Part shown: positions 39,040-48,057 of the stretch, piece after piece
How the letters are laid out: each line of letters opens with the position of its first letter
Numbering within the stretch: position 1 is the first letter of the stretch
Source: Xanthobacteraceae bacterium
Lineage (GTDB): Bacteria > Pseudomonadota > Alphaproteobacteria > Rhizobiales > Xanthobacteraceae
Direction of reading: 5' to 3'
DNA: 61,418 nucleotides
Assembly (NCBI GenBank): GCA_019746135.1
Contig: JAIESI010000007.1
Span: 1 to 61,418, forward strand
Made by a program: the position numbers and the translations under genes
The notes under the pieces: generated by a model
Seen by the model: only the letters and a program-made list of their open reading frames with translations
Database searches by the model: none
What the model was told of the DNA's origin: nothing

Positions 39040-40008
39040 CTACTCGGTCTTGATGTTCGACTCCTTGATCATCTCGCCATATTCGCCGAAGCGCTTCTTC
39101 ACGTAAGCGGCGAACTCGTCGCCGCACTGGCCGACCGGGTAAAGCCCCTGCAGCGCGAGCTTGGCCTTCACCTCGGGCTCGGCCAATGCCGCCCTGAACC
39201 AGGAGCCGAGCTGCGCCAGGAGCTCCTTCGGCGCGCCGGCTGGAGCCACCACGCCGAACCAGTTGTCGACCTCGAGGCCCTTGAAGCCCTGCTCGTCGAA
39301 GGTTGCGACGTTCGGCAGCGGCTCGATGCGCCTGGCCGTCGCCACGCCCAGCGCGCGGAGCTTGTCGGCCTTCACGTTCTCGGCGACGACCGCGTAGCCC
39401 GAGAAGGCCGAGGTCACGTGCTGGCCCATGACCGCGGTCACCGCCGGCGCGCTGCCCTGATACGGCACATAGGTCATGCTGACGCCCGCGGTCTTGGTCA
39501 TGGTCGTAAAGCCCATCTGGAACGTCGAGCCGGGGCCGACCGCCGCCATGGTCAGCTCGCCGGGCTTGGCCTTTGCAGCGTCGAGCATATCCTTCAGGTT
39601 CCGGTAGGGCGACGCGCCGTTGACCACGAACACTGCGGGCGACTGCACCAGGAGGCAGATCGGCTCGAAGGCGGTGACCGGATGATAGTTCGCCTTTCGG
39701 GTCTGCGCGTCGATCAGGTAGGTGTTCGCGGTCATCAGCAGCGTGGTGCCGTCGGGCGTTGCGCGCGACACCTGCTCGGTGCCGATCATGCCGCTCGCAC
39801 CGGGGCGGTTCTCGACCACGATGGTGACGCCCTGCGCCCGCCCGATCTGCTCGGCCATCAGGCGGGCGATCGCGTCGGTCGAGGCACCGGGCGGGACCGG
39901 AACCACGAGCTTGATGGTCTTGCCCGATTGCGCCGATGCGCCCTGGCCGACAAGCGCGAGCGCAAGGCCCGCCAGCGAGGCGATCGAGAGTGTCCGTAAC
40001 CAACCCAT
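39040..40008 (-). CDS. Bug/TctC-family periplasmic solute-binding receptor (copy 2)
   Basis: 322 aa with a signal peptide at residues 1-27 (LALALVGQGASAQ) and the family stretches IKLVVPVPPGASTDAIAR, VENRPGASG and VPYQGSAP. It is probably the uptake or sensing receptor for the aromatic substrate handled by the Rieske oxygenase, whose gene is 175 bp downstream. No permease subunits are present nearby. Confidence 0.9.
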   Translation of the reverse strand: MGWLRTLSIASLAGLALALVGQGASAQSGKTIKLVVPVPPGASTDAIARLMAEQIGRAQGVTIVVENRPGASGMIGTEQVSRATPDGTTLLMTANTYLIDAQTRKANYHPVTAFEPICLLVQSPAVFVVNGASPYRNLKDMLDAAKAKPGELTMAAVGPGSTFQMGFTTMTKTAGVSMTYVPYQGSAPAVTAVMGQHVTSAFSGYAVVAENVKADKLRALGVATARRIEPLPNVATFDEQGFKGLEVDNWFGVVAPAGAPKELLAQLGSWFRAALAEPEVKAKLALQGLYPVGQCGDEFAAYVKKRFGEYGEMIKESNIKTE

Positions 40009-40037
40009 GGCGAAGTCCTCATTCCTTCATTGCTGCG

Positions 40038-40083
40038 CGCCGGAGCATTTTCCGGCGAAGGCTTGTCCCGGACTTGATCCGGG
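40038..40083. repeat. Tandem hairpins in the receptor/gmd intergenic region
   Basis: CGCCGGA (40038-40044) pairs with TCCGGCG (40051-40057); then CCCGGA (40067-40072) pairs with TCCGGG (40078-40083). The surrounding 282-bp interval has no gene and separates two divergent units. Confidence 0.55.
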
Positions 40084-40290
40084 ATGTGCAGCGGTTCGCC
40101 GCAGAAAATGCGACCAGACAAGGAAGTTGCGCCATCGCCACCATGCCCGCAACAACCGTGCCTGCAGACCAGTTTTCCCGGATTTGCATCGGCCCTCGTT
40201 TCCGGGCATTAAGCGGCCATTGTCGTCGCGCGGCGCTTTGCCGCTGCCTTGCTCGATCTGCCTTGCTGCCTTCCCTGGGGACCTGAAATC

Positions 40291-41361
40291 TTGGCCGACC
40301 GCGTTGCGCTGATCACCGGAGTGACGGGCCAGGACGGCAGCTATCTCGCCGAACTTCTGCTGTCGAAGGGCTACATCGTCCATGGCGTGAAGCGGCGCGC
40401 GTCGCTGATCAACACCGAGCGCGTCGACCATCTCTACCGTGATCCGCATCTGCCGGGTGTGCGCTTCTTCATGCACTACGGCGACATGACCGACGCCACG
40501 AACCTGATCCGGATCGTGCAGGAGACGAGGCCAACCGAGATCTACAATCTCGCGGCGCAGAGCCACGTGATGGTGTCGTTCGAGACCGCCGAGTACACGG
40601 CCAACGCCGACGCCATAGGCACGCTGCGGCTCCTCGAGGCGATCCGCATCCTCAGGCTCGAGGACCGCGTGCGGTTCTATCAGGCCTCGACGTCCGAGCT
40701 GTTCGGCCAGGCGCGCGAGGTGCCGCAAAAGGAAACCACGCCGTTCTATCCGCGCAGCCCCTATGCCGCGGCGAAGCTCTACGCCTACTGGATCGCGGTG
40801 AACTACCGCGAGGCCTACGGCATCCACGCCTCGAACGGCATTTTGTTCAATCACGAAGGCCCGACCCGCGGCGAGACCTTCGTGACGCGCAAGATCACCC
40901 GTGCGGTCGCCGCGATCGAACGCGGGCTGCAGGATTGCCTCTACATCGGCAATCTCGACGCCAAGCGCGACTGGGGCCACGCGAAGGATTTCGTCGAGGG
41001 CATGTGGCGGATCCTGCAGCAGCCGAAGCCCGACGACTATGTGCTCGCGACCGGCGAGGCCCATTCGGTGCGCGAGTTCGTCGAGAGGGCCTTTGCCTGC
41101 GTCGGCCGCAGCATCGCCTGGCAGGGCTCGGGCGCGAGCGAAAAGGGCATCGACAAGAAATCCGGCAACGCGCTGGTGCAGGTCGATCCGCGCTACTTCC
41201 GGCCGACCGAGGTGGACATCCTTCTGGGCGACGCGACCAAGGCGCGCACCACGCTCGGCTGGAAGCACAAGATCGGCTTCGACGAGTTGGTGCGCGACAT
41301 GGTCGAGGCCGATCTCGCCACCGCCCGGCAGGACAACACGCGCCGCGCCTGGACGGAGTAA
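40291..41361 (+). CDS. gmd: GDP-mannose 4,6-dehydratase
   Basis: 356 aa extended SDR. The NAD(P)-binding motif [12 protein letters not shown] is at about residues 10-21; further on are [28 protein letters not shown] with the catalytic Tyr-Lys pair, and [11 protein letters not shown]. It converts GDP-D-mannose to GDP-4-keto-6-deoxymannose. The start is probably TTG at 40291, preceded by GGGGA; a TTG at 40249 would add 14 residues not seen in the family. The GDP-fucose synthase gene follows 24 bp later. Confidence 0.95.
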   Translation: MADRVALITGVTGQDGSYLAELLLSKGYIVHGVKRRASLINTERVDHLYRDPHLPGVRFFMHYGDMTDATNLIRIVQETRPTEIYNLAAQSHVMVSFETAEYTANADAIGTLRLLEAIRILRLEDRVRFYQASTSELFGQAREVPQKETTPFYPRSPYAAAKLYAYWIAVNYREAYGIHASNGILFNHEGPTRGETFVTRKITRAVAAIERGLQDCLYIGNLDAKRDWGHAKDFVEGMWRILQQPKPDDYVLATGEAHSVREFVERAFACVGRSIAWQGSGASEKGIDKKSGNALVQVDPRYFRPTEVDILLGDATKARTTLGWKHKIGFDELVRDMVEADLATARQDNTRRAWTE

Positions 41362-41385
41362 GGTCCGCGCGCTTTTGGAGCGACG

Positions 41386-42333
41386 ATGGCGGAGCCGTTC
41401 AATCTTAAGGGCAAGCGTGTCTGGGTCGCGGGACACCGCGGCATGGCGGGCTCGGCGATCGTGCGGCGGCTTTCGGCCGAGCACTGCGACATCCTGATCG
41501 CCTCGCGCGACGAGGTGGACCTGCGTCGGCAGGCCGGCGTCGAGACGTGGATCGAGCGGGCGCGGCCCGACGCGGTGTTCGTCGCCGCCGCCAAGGTCGG
41601 CGGCATCAAGGCCAACGACGCGCTGCCCGCGGAATTTCTCTATGACAACCTTGCGATCGAGATCGCGGTGATCCACTCGGCCTACAAGGCCGGCGTGAAG
41701 AAGCTGCTGTTCCTCGGCTCGACCTGCGTCTATCCGAAGCTGGCACCGCAGCCGATGCCGGAAAGCGCCCTGCTCACAGGCTCCCTCGAGCCGACCAACG
41801 AATGGTACGCGGTCGCCAAGATCGCCGGCATCAAGCTCTGCGAAGCCTATCGCCGGCAGTATGGCGCGGACTTCATCTCGGTGATGCCGACCAATCTGTA
41901 CGGGCTCAACGACAACTATCATCCTGACCACAGCCACGTGCCGGCGGCACTGATCCGCAGGATGCACGAGGCGAAACTCCGGGGCGCGTCGTCGGTGACG
42001 ATCTGGGGCACCGGCAGGCCGCGCCGCGAATTCCTGTTCGCCGACGACCTCGCCGATGCCTGCGTGTTCCTGATGCAGCGCTACTCCGGCGAGGAGATGG
42101 TCAACATCGGCATCGGCGACGACATGACCATTGCCGAATTCGCCCACACCGTCGCCGACGTGGTCGGCTTCAAGGGCGAGCTCGTGTACGACACCTCACG
42201 CCCGGACGGCACGCCGCGCAAACTCGTCGACACGACGAAGCTTGCAGGGCTCGGCTGGCAGGCCAAGACGCCGCTGCGCGAAGGGCTCGCGATGGCGTAC
42301 GAGGACTTCAAGCGCAACCACGCCACCTCATGA
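41386..42333 (+). CDS. fcl: GDP-L-fucose synthase
   Basis: 315 aa extended SDR. NADP-binding GHRGMAGSA near residues 14-22, then AKVGGIKAN, GSTCVYPK with the catalytic-region Ser and Cys, and the YAVAKIAG Tyr-Lys. It performs 3,5-epimerisation and 4-reduction of GDP-4-keto-6-deoxymannose, giving GDP-L-fucose for surface polysaccharide. It forms a two-gene unit with gmd; no glycosyltransferase lies next to it, which is unusual for an O-antigen or EPS locus. Confidence 0.95.
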   Translation: MAEPFNLKGKRVWVAGHRGMAGSAIVRRLSAEHCDILIASRDEVDLRRQAGVETWIERARPDAVFVAAAKVGGIKANDALPAEFLYDNLAIEIAVIHSAYKAGVKKLLFLGSTCVYPKLAPQPMPESALLTGSLEPTNEWYAVAKIAGIKLCEAYRRQYGADFISVMPTNLYGLNDNYHPDHSHVPAALIRRMHEAKLRGASSVTIWGTGRPRREFLFADDLADACVFLMQRYSGEEMVNIGIGDDMTIAEFAHTVADVVGFKGELVYDTSRPDGTPRKLVDTTKLAGLGWQAKTPLREGLAMAYEDFKRNHATS

Positions 42334-42430
42334 ATTCCGCTCTGCTCCCGAAGGAGCACACGGCTGCACCGCCTTAGTCGCGTCATACCGTTCAGCGCAT
42401 ATAGCCCGGTCTTGTCGAAAGGGCATCGCA

Positions 42431-42814
42431 ATGCGCTGGCTGGTGCTTGTCGCGGTCGCTGTCCTGATCGCACTCGCGCTCGCGCGCGACCAGATTGCGG
42501 ACAAGGCAGCGCCCAAGCAGCACGAATCTGACGCGCGGCTTCAGATCACCAACAGCGACATCGGCCGCGAACGGTATGCTGAGGCCTTGACCAAGCGCTT
42601 TTCGACCAGTTGGCGCACCGTCAAGTTCCACGTCTCCGGCCCAAAGAACACGACGTTGCACATGCAAGATGTCTTGGTGAACCGATCATTTATCGACGAT
42701 CTCGTTCGTGACGGGAAATTTGTCGATGAAGCGCGGGCAATGGGCTTCAGGCGCATCAGTTTTGCTGACGGTTTCGGCAACACGTGGACCTACAACATCA
42801 GGCAAAAAAAATGA
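42431..42814 (+). CDS. Small exported or membrane-anchored hypothetical protein
   Basis: 127 aa. Residues 3-18 are a hydrophobic leader (WLVLVAVAVLIALALA). The rest is soluble with QITNSDIGRERYAEALTKRF, DVLVNRSFIDDL and a C-terminal RRISFADGFGNTWTYNI. I do not recognise a domain. Codon use appears normal for the region. The ATG at 42431 has a weak ribosome site (AAAGGG). It follows the fucose genes by 97 bp but may be unrelated. Confidence 0.65.
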   Translation: MRWLVLVAVAVLIALALARDQIADKAAPKQHESDARLQITNSDIGRERYAEALTKRFSTSWRTVKFHVSGPKNTTLHMQDVLVNRSFIDDLVRDGKFVDEARAMGFRRISFADGFGNTWTYNIRQKK

Positions 42815-43589
42815 ACGTGATGCGCGCCGATCGCAAGATCGGGTTGTTGCACATGGCCGACACTTGGTTGCCGAAAACGCAGGGCAGACAAAGCCGCGAA
42901 GCGCCGTCCGAAGGACGGTGAATCACTGTCGCGGCGCGTGCACCTGCGCATCCCACTTATCGGCGAAGCCGCTCTTGCGCTCCTGCTCGGTCCATTGGAG
43001 CGCGGGACAGCGGGCGATCGGCTTCGGTGGCGTCATCTGACCACAGGCTTGAGCCTCACCCCCAATGCGACGCTCCGACGCGCCTGCGCCGTGCGTTTTC
43101 GCGCTTCTGGCAAAAATCAGCTCCGGCCGGCGGCAGTGCGTCGGCAAGGATCAATTGAAGCTCGCCGGGCGGATTGGCGAAACGTCATCCGCCCTACGAT
43201 CGCGAGTTGCCGGCCGGCCGAAAGTGCAAGCGCACCGGTCGCAACGCTCACGAGCGTCGTTCGCTCGACGCCTTCGAGGTGCGCCCCGACCGGCTCCTCC
43301 CACGCGTCGGCTTGGTATCGCGCCGCCTGCTTGGGCGCGATGTGCTGATGCTCGAACCTCTTGCCGGTCACCACGGCACGCCCGCCCGTAGAGCTGCACG
43401 GCCTCGGCGGACAGCTGGTCGCGATCCTCGATCAGCCCGGCGAGATCGACGCGTGCGGTCTTGACCGGCCAGAGGCGACGTCCGCCGGACTCTCCTTCAT
43501 TGTAGCAGACGCGAAAACAGCCGAATTTGGCGACTGGAATCAACGCCGGCGCCGACGCCAAATGATGGATTTCGCGCTATGGTGCGTCC
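42815..43589. other. 775-bp stretch without an intact gene; decayed sequence
   Basis: Both strands carry only short, mutually shifted open frames. A minus-strand frame ending near 42923 (ALQWTEQERKSGFADKWDAQ) and the pair of shifted frames at 43117-43561 have protein-like character but no intact start-to-stop gene. A CCGTCC-GAA-GGACGG hairpin lies near 42905-42920. This is best read as remnant DNA between the fucose unit and the feruloyl-CoA synthase-like gene. Confidence 0.5.
43117..43561 (-). pseudogene. Probable frameshifted remnant gene, family unknown
   Basis: An N-terminal frame (from 43561: LIPVAKFGCFRVCYNEG, then LAGLIEDRDQLSAEAVQLYG) loses sense near 43375, where the next frame continues coherently (VVTGKRFEHQHIAPKQAARY, then TTLVSVATGALALSAGRQL). 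A one-base shift in the GGGCGGGCGTGCCGTGG stretch would join them. The family is not recognised. It could also be two chance frames. Confidence 0.35.
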
Positions 43590-45470
43590 ATGCCTCTGCA
43601 AAGCCCGTCCTGCCTTGCGGTTGATCCGCCGACCCGCGCCGTCCGTCTCGGCCGGCCTCAATACGATCTGGACCGCCGCGCCGACGGTTCGGTCCTGCTA
43701 CGGGCGCGCGAGACGCTGGGCCCCTACCCGGCGCGGATGACCGACAAGCTCGTCGAAGGCGCAGGCCGGCATCCCGACCGCACGCTGTTTGCGGCGCGCG
43801 GTGGCGACGGCGCGTGGGTCAGCATCACTTATGGCGAGGCGCTGCAAACCGCGCGCAGCATCGGGGAGGCCCTGCTGCGCCGCGGGCTCTCCGCCGAACG
43901 GCCGGTGGCGATCCTGTCGGGCAACGATCTCGACCATGCGATGCTGGCGTTTGGCTGCATGTTCGCCGGCGTGCCCTACGCGCCGGTCTCGCCGGCCTAT
44001 TCACTGATCTCGGCCGACTTCGCCAAGCTCAGGCACATCGCCGGACTGCTGACGCCGGGCCTGATGTTCGCCGCCGACGGCCGCGCCTTCGAGCGGGCGA
44101 TCGCAGCCGCGTTTCCAGGCGACGTCGAGATCGTCGTGTCGCGCAATCCTCCCTCCGCGCGCCGCTGCACGGGGTTCTCGGACCTGGCGAACACTGAGGC
44201 CACCTCCGCCATCGACGCAGCGCACGGCCGCGCCGGACCCGACACCATCGTCAAGTTCCTGTTCACGTCGGGCTCGACCGGCGAGCCCAAGGCGGTGATC
44301 AACACCAACCGGATGTGGTGCGCCAACCAGGAGATGCTGCGGGCCGGACTCGCGTTCGTGCAGGACGAGCCGCCGGTCATCGTCGACTGGTCGCCGTGGC
44401 ACCACACCGCGGGCGGCAACCACGACATAGGCCTCGTGCTCTACAACGGCGGCACGTTCTACATCGACGACGGGAAGCCTACGCCGGCGGCGATCGGCGA
44501 GACCGTGCGGACGCTGCGCGAGATTTCGCCGACCTGGTACTTCAACGTGCCGAAGGGCTTCGAGGCGCTGCTGCCCTATCTTCGCAGCGACGACGCGTTG
44601 CGCCGCACCTTCTTCAGCCGGCTCAGGGTGCTGTGGTTTGCCGGCGCGGGGATTGCCCAGCACGTGTTCGACGAGGTGCAGCAGCTTGCGGTCGAGACCT
44701 GCGGCGAGCGGATCCTGTTTCTCACCGGGTTCGGCTCGACCGAGACCGCGCCCTATGCGCTCGCCCGCACCTGGCACTCCGGCCATGCCGGCAATGTCGG
44801 CCTGCCGGCGATCGGCCTCGACATGAAGCTCGTGCCGGCCGAAGGCAGGCTCGAGGGCCGCCTGCGCGGGCCGAACATCACGCCGGGCTACTGGCGGCGG
44901 CCGGAATTGACGGCGGCCGCGTTCGACGAGGACGGCTTTTACCGGCTCGGCGACGCGTTCCGGTTTGACGACCCGGACGACGTTTCGAAGGGACTGCTGT
45001 TCGAGGGCCGAACTGCGGAGAACTTCAAGCTCGACACCGGCACCTGGGTCCAGGTCGGCCCGCTGCGCGCACAGGTCATCGCGCATTTTGCGCCGCTCGT
45101 CCGCGACGTCGTGATTGCCGGCGCGGACCGCAATGATGTGGCGGCGCTGATGCTGCCGGACGTCGAGGCATGCCGGGCGCTGGCCGGGATGCCGAAATCG
45201 GCGAGCCTCGCCGAAGTGGCGGCCGCACCCGCGGTGCGCGAGGCGCTGCGCGAGCGGCTTTGCTCGCTCGCCAAAGCGAGCACCGGCAGCTCGAACCTGA
45301 TCCGCCGGACGATGTGGCTGCTCGATCCGCTGTCGCTCGACACCGGCGAGATGACCGACAAGGGCTCGATCAACCAGCGGCTGGTGATCCGCAACCGCGC
45401 GGCGATGATCGAGCGGCTCTACGCGGCGCAACCGGACGACGACGTGATATCGATCGACGCGAGCCCTTGA
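43590..45470 (+). CDS. Feruloyl-CoA synthase-like AMP-forming ligase
   Basis: 626 aa, the feruloyl-CoA synthase size. The adenylate motif TSGSTGEPK is at residues 226-234; the later motifs are GFGSTETAPYA and YRLGDAFRF; the C-terminal domain has ENFKLDTGTWVQVG, as in Fcs-type enzymes. It activates a hydroxycinnamate or other aromatic acid to the CoA thioester via an acyl-adenylate. An amidohydrolase is 38 bp downstream, so the two probably act together. No hydratase-aldolase (Ech) gene is adjacent, so ferulate as substrate is not certain. Confidence 0.88.
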   Translation: MPLQSPSCLAVDPPTRAVRLGRPQYDLDRRADGSVLLRARETLGPYPARMTDKLVEGAGRHPDRTLFAARGGDGAWVSITYGEALQTARSIGEALLRRGLSAERPVAILSGNDLDHAMLAFGCMFAGVPYAPVSPAYSLISADFAKLRHIAGLLTPGLMFAADGRAFERAIAAAFPGDVEIVVSRNPPSARRCTGFSDLANTEATSAIDAAHGRAGPDTIVKFLFTSGSTGEPKAVINTNRMWCANQEMLRAGLAFVQDEPPVIVDWSPWHHTAGGNHDIGLVLYNGGTFYIDDGKPTPAAIGETVRTLREISPTWYFNVPKGFEALLPYLRSDDALRRTFFSRLRVLWFAGAGIAQHVFDEVQQLAVETCGERILFLTGFGSTETAPYALARTWHSGHAGNVGLPAIGLDMKLVPAEGRLEGRLRGPNITPGYWRRPELTAAAFDEDGFYRLGDAFRFDDPDDVSKGLLFEGRTAENFKLDTGTWVQVGPLRAQVIAHFAPLVRDVVIAGADRNDVAALMLPDVEACRALAGMPKSASLAEVAAAPAVREALRERLCSLAKASTGSSNLIRRTMWLLDPLSLDTGEMTDKGSINQRLVIRNRAAMIERLYAAQPDDDVISIDASP

Positions 45471-45508
45471 CGGCGGCACAACGACGAAACCGAAGAGACA
45501 CCACCGCC

Positions 45509-46381
45509 ATGCTCAAGCTCAGCGAGCTCAAGGCCATCGACATCCACACCCATGCCGAGGAGCCGTGCGGCACCCACGCCGACGACGGCTATGACGATTT
45601 CCAGGCCGGCATGCACGCCTATTTCAAATCGCCGTTCCAGCATCCGCCGACGATCCCGGAGACCGCCGCCTATTTTCGCGAGCGCAGGATCGGCGCGGTG
45701 ATCTTTCCGGTCGACGCCGAGCGCGAGACCGGCTTCCGCCGCTACAACAACGAGGAGATGGCGGAGCTTGCCGCCCAGCACAGCGACATCCTCATACCGT
45801 TCGCCAGCATCGATCCGGCCAAGGGCAAGGCCGGCGCGCGCGAGGCGCGGCGGCTGGTCAAGGACTTCGGCATCCGCGGCTTCAAGTTTCACCCGACGAT
45901 GCAGGGGTTCTATCCGAACGACCGCAGCGCCTATGTGCTCTACGAGGCGATCGCCGAGTGCGGCGTGCCGGCGCTGTTTCACACCGGACAGACCGGCGTC
46001 GGCGCGGGCATGCGCGGCGGCATGGGCATGCGGCTCAAATACTCCAACCCGATGTTCATCGACGACGTGGCCGCGGACTTTCCCGACATGCCGATCATCC
46101 TCGCGCACCCGTCGTTTCCCTGGCAGGAGGAGGCGCTGTCGGTCGCGACCCACAAGCCGAACGTGTACATCGACCTCTCGGGCTGGTCGCCGCGCTACTT
46201 CCCGAAGATCCTGGTGCAGTACGCAAACTCGATCCTGCGCCACAAGGTGATGTTCGGCTCGGACTGGCCGGCGATCATGCCGGACCGCTGGCTCGCCGAT
46301 TTCGAGCAGATCGAGATCAAGCCGGAGGTGCGGCCGCTGATTCTCAAGCAGAACGCGGCGAAGCTGCTGGGGTTGAGTTAG
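45509..46381 (+). CDS. Amidohydrolase family 2 (ACMSD-like) metal-dependent hydrolase
   Basis: 290 aa TIM barrel. Metal-binding HTHAE near residues 13-17 (IDIHTHAEE), a GIRGFKFHP strand near 121, an ILAHPSFPWQEEA stretch near 198 and the final GSDWPAIM with the catalytic aspartate near 246. Relatives decarboxylate or hydrolyse aromatic-acid-derived compounds (aminocarboxymuconate semialdehyde decarboxylase group). Its gene follows the CoA ligase with 38 bp between them, suggesting one catabolic unit. An 11-C run lies 32 bp after its stop. Confidence 0.87.
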   Translation: MLKLSELKAIDIHTHAEEPCGTHADDGYDDFQAGMHAYFKSPFQHPPTIPETAAYFRERRIGAVIFPVDAERETGFRRYNNEEMAELAAQHSDILIPFASIDPAKGKAGAREARRLVKDFGIRGFKFHPTMQGFYPNDRSAYVLYEAIAECGVPALFHTGQTGVGAGMRGGMGMRLKYSNPMFIDDVAADFPDMPIILAHPSFPWQEEALSVATHKPNVYIDLSGWSPRYFPKILVQYANSILRHKVMFGSDWPAIMPDRWLADFEQIEIKPEVRPLILKQNAAKLLGLS

Positions 46382-46695
46382 GGCGCGTATATGGCGCAAG
46401 CTGGGTGGTGCGCCCCCCCCCCCGAAAGCGTGAAAGCGCGCACCGCCCGAGCAGGACCACCTGCGATAGACGAGGGGTCGAGGGCGCGCCTGTTTGCACC
46501 GCAACTCACAGTCACCTCGCGTTTTCGTGAATGATTTTCACGATTTACCGTGAACCCGGCAGGACTCTTGTGCAACGCACAAGGAACCACTAAGTACGTC
46601 ACGGCCGGGTTCCCAAACCCACTGCTTTTTCGAACTGAGGCTGGGCGCGCCTTGACGGGCGCCCGTGGGACTGCGGCCGGAATTTGGAGATCGCT
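46382..46695. other. Intergenic region with C11 tract and CGTGA repeats
   Basis: 314 bp without a gene. Noted: a run of 11 C at 46413-46423; CGTGA (46526-46530) and TCACG (46538-46542) inverted with 7 bp between, plus another CGTGA at 46549-46553. The latter may be an operator for the small gene at 46696. Confidence 0.45.
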
Positions 46696-46896
46696 ATGTC
46701 TACGAATAGTCGGAGCATTAGAAGCCTTTTGGCGGCGGCCGTTCTCGGCCTGGTGGTCGTTACGACCCTGACCTTCCAGTATCGCGCGGTCGCAAAATAC
46801 ATCGACGCGGCGCAAGGAATGCAGATGAAGGGCGCCAATCTCGGCGACGATCTGCCGGGCCTGCTCGGCAACGGACTCGCCACCATCCTCTGGTGA
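46696..46896 (+). CDS. Small membrane protein, unknown
   Basis: 66 aa. One hydrophobic segment at about residues 10-28 (LLAAAVLGLVVVTTLTF), then a short tail ending in LLGNGLATILW. The ATG at 46696 follows GGAGA; a TTG at 46684 would add four residues. No family recognised. A hairpin at 46907-46937 lies between it and the convergent peptidase-like gene. Confidence 0.6.
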   Translation: MSTNSRSIRSLLAAAVLGLVVVTTLTFQYRAVAKYIDAAQGMQMKGANLGDDLPGLLGNGLATILW

Positions 46897-46906
46897 GGAT
46901 TAAGAC

Positions 46907-46937
46907 GCGCGGCCTCCAGACAACCGGAGGTCCGCGC
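46907..46937. terminator. GC-rich hairpin between convergent genes
   Basis: GCGCGGCCTCC pairs with GGAGG-T-CCGCGC (one bulged T) around an 8-nt loop. It separates the small gene at 46696 from the convergent peptidase-like gene and could end both transcripts; no T-run. Confidence 0.55.
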
Positions 46938-46990
46938 GCCGTCGATCACGCGAGCATCGTGACCCAAGCATAGACAAGCATCGACCGCCG

Positions 46991-47701
46991 CTACTGGGCG
47001 CGATGCGATCTCACCGCAGGGGCTGGTGACGGAACGGTGCGTGCCATGCCGCGACGCGCCGTGCGCCTGACACTGCCGACGTTGTACGCGCCGTAGACAT
47101 CGTGTGCGCTGGCGTAGACGTTGTGCGCGCCGGCGAGGCGGTTGATACCCCGCGCCCGCGCGCTGGCGATATGGGAGGCGCTGTGGCCGCCGTGGGCGAA
47201 GCGCACGCCCCATTCCTGTCCGCCCGGATTGTAGCTGATGTGGACGTGGCCGGCCGAGCGATAGTCGGTCGAGTAGCCGCCCGGCCAGCCCTTGAGCTGC
47301 GCGTAGATGCAGGACGGATTGCCGCGCATGTCGACCGCACGGCCGATCGGATGATTGCTGCGGTTGCCGCGGCTGGATACCGCGCTGATCACGCTGCTGC
47401 CGCAGGCGGCGGCGATCGCGCGCGCCTTCGCCGCGAGCACCGGCGTGACGCCGGCGAGCGACACCGAGTCGGAGCGCGCGGCAGGCCGCCCCTTCGCGGC
47501 GGCGTGTTTTCGGTACGCGCGCTTCTTCTCGACCGCTGCGGACCGGCGGGCGCGATATTTTCCAACCTGAGTCGTTTCGGTGGTGAGAGCGTGGTGGGAA
47601 TAAGTCACATGATGGTGAGAGGTGCGGGCCGCTGCGGGACCGCTTGTCAGTGCGCTGCCTGTGCCGAACGCAAACAGTGACACAAGGAAAAACACTCGCA
47701 T
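46991..47701 (-). CDS. Secreted D-Ala-D-Ala carboxypeptidase-like (peptidase M15) protein
   Basis: 236 aa. Signal peptide at residues 1-25 (ends GPAAA). After a basic disordered linker, the domain at about 80-175 contains SNHPIGRAVDM (His and Asp zinc ligands) and GHVHISYN (His ligand), the peptidase_M15-type zinc signature. The likely substrate is peptidoglycan cross-links in the periplasm. A long basic, Ser/Ala-rich tail follows with repeated Asn-Val-Tyr motifs. Start 47701 follows GGAGAATTGA. Confidence 0.8.
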   Translation of the reverse strand: MRVFFLVSLFAFGTGSALTSGPAAARTSHHHVTYSHHALTTETTQVGKYRARRSAAVEKKRAYRKHAAAKGRPAARSDSVSLAGVTPVLAAKARAIAAACGSSVISAVSSRGNRSNHPIGRAVDMRGNPSCIYAQLKGWPGGYSTDYRSAGHVHISYNPGGQEWGVRFAHGGHSASHIASARARGINRLAGAHNVYASAHDVYGAYNVGSVRRTARRGMARTVPSPAPAVRSHRAQ

Positions 47702-48057
47702 TCAATTCTCCGTTTTATGGACGACATTGCGGGACCCCCGTGGATCAGCCCCAACTTGCGCAAGTGCAATTGGTTGCTGGCCGAATTAAGGAAGATCAAG
47801 AAGACGTCGCGTGCGAAACACGGCGACATGAAATGTGAGCGAGCCGGTCGCTGGGCCACACAAATTTGTAGCCAATTACTTATCGACGCGCTCTCTTCGC
47901 TCGCGCTGCTCGGTCTCTTGTCCCGGACGCCGTGCAGCGTGAGCGCGAAACGATGCACCGCTGAATCCGGGACCGTTCCAAAGGCAGTGTTTGTGACGGT
48001 CCTGGTCGGCAGCGCATCGTTTCACGCTGCGCTGCGCCCGGGACACGAGGCTTGCAC
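47702..48057. other. Intergenic region containing inverted-repeat element at 47914-48050
   Basis: 356 bp without a supported gene. Plus-strand frames across it run into the repeat and the antisense of the next gene, so they are rejected. The right half is the 137-bp inverted-repeat element listed separately; the left half is upstream of the peptidase-like gene. Confidence 0.5.
47914..48050. repeat. Inverted-repeat intergenic element (second family)
   Basis: Left end CTTGTCCCGGACGC with GCAGCGTGA and AAACGATGC; right end GCATCGTTTCACGCTGC with GCGCCCGGGACACGAG. The two ends are imperfect reverse complements about 38 bp long flanking a 60-bp centre. Similar CGGGACACGAG palindromes are dispersed in Bradyrhizobium relatives (recollection, not tested). 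Confidence 0.65.
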
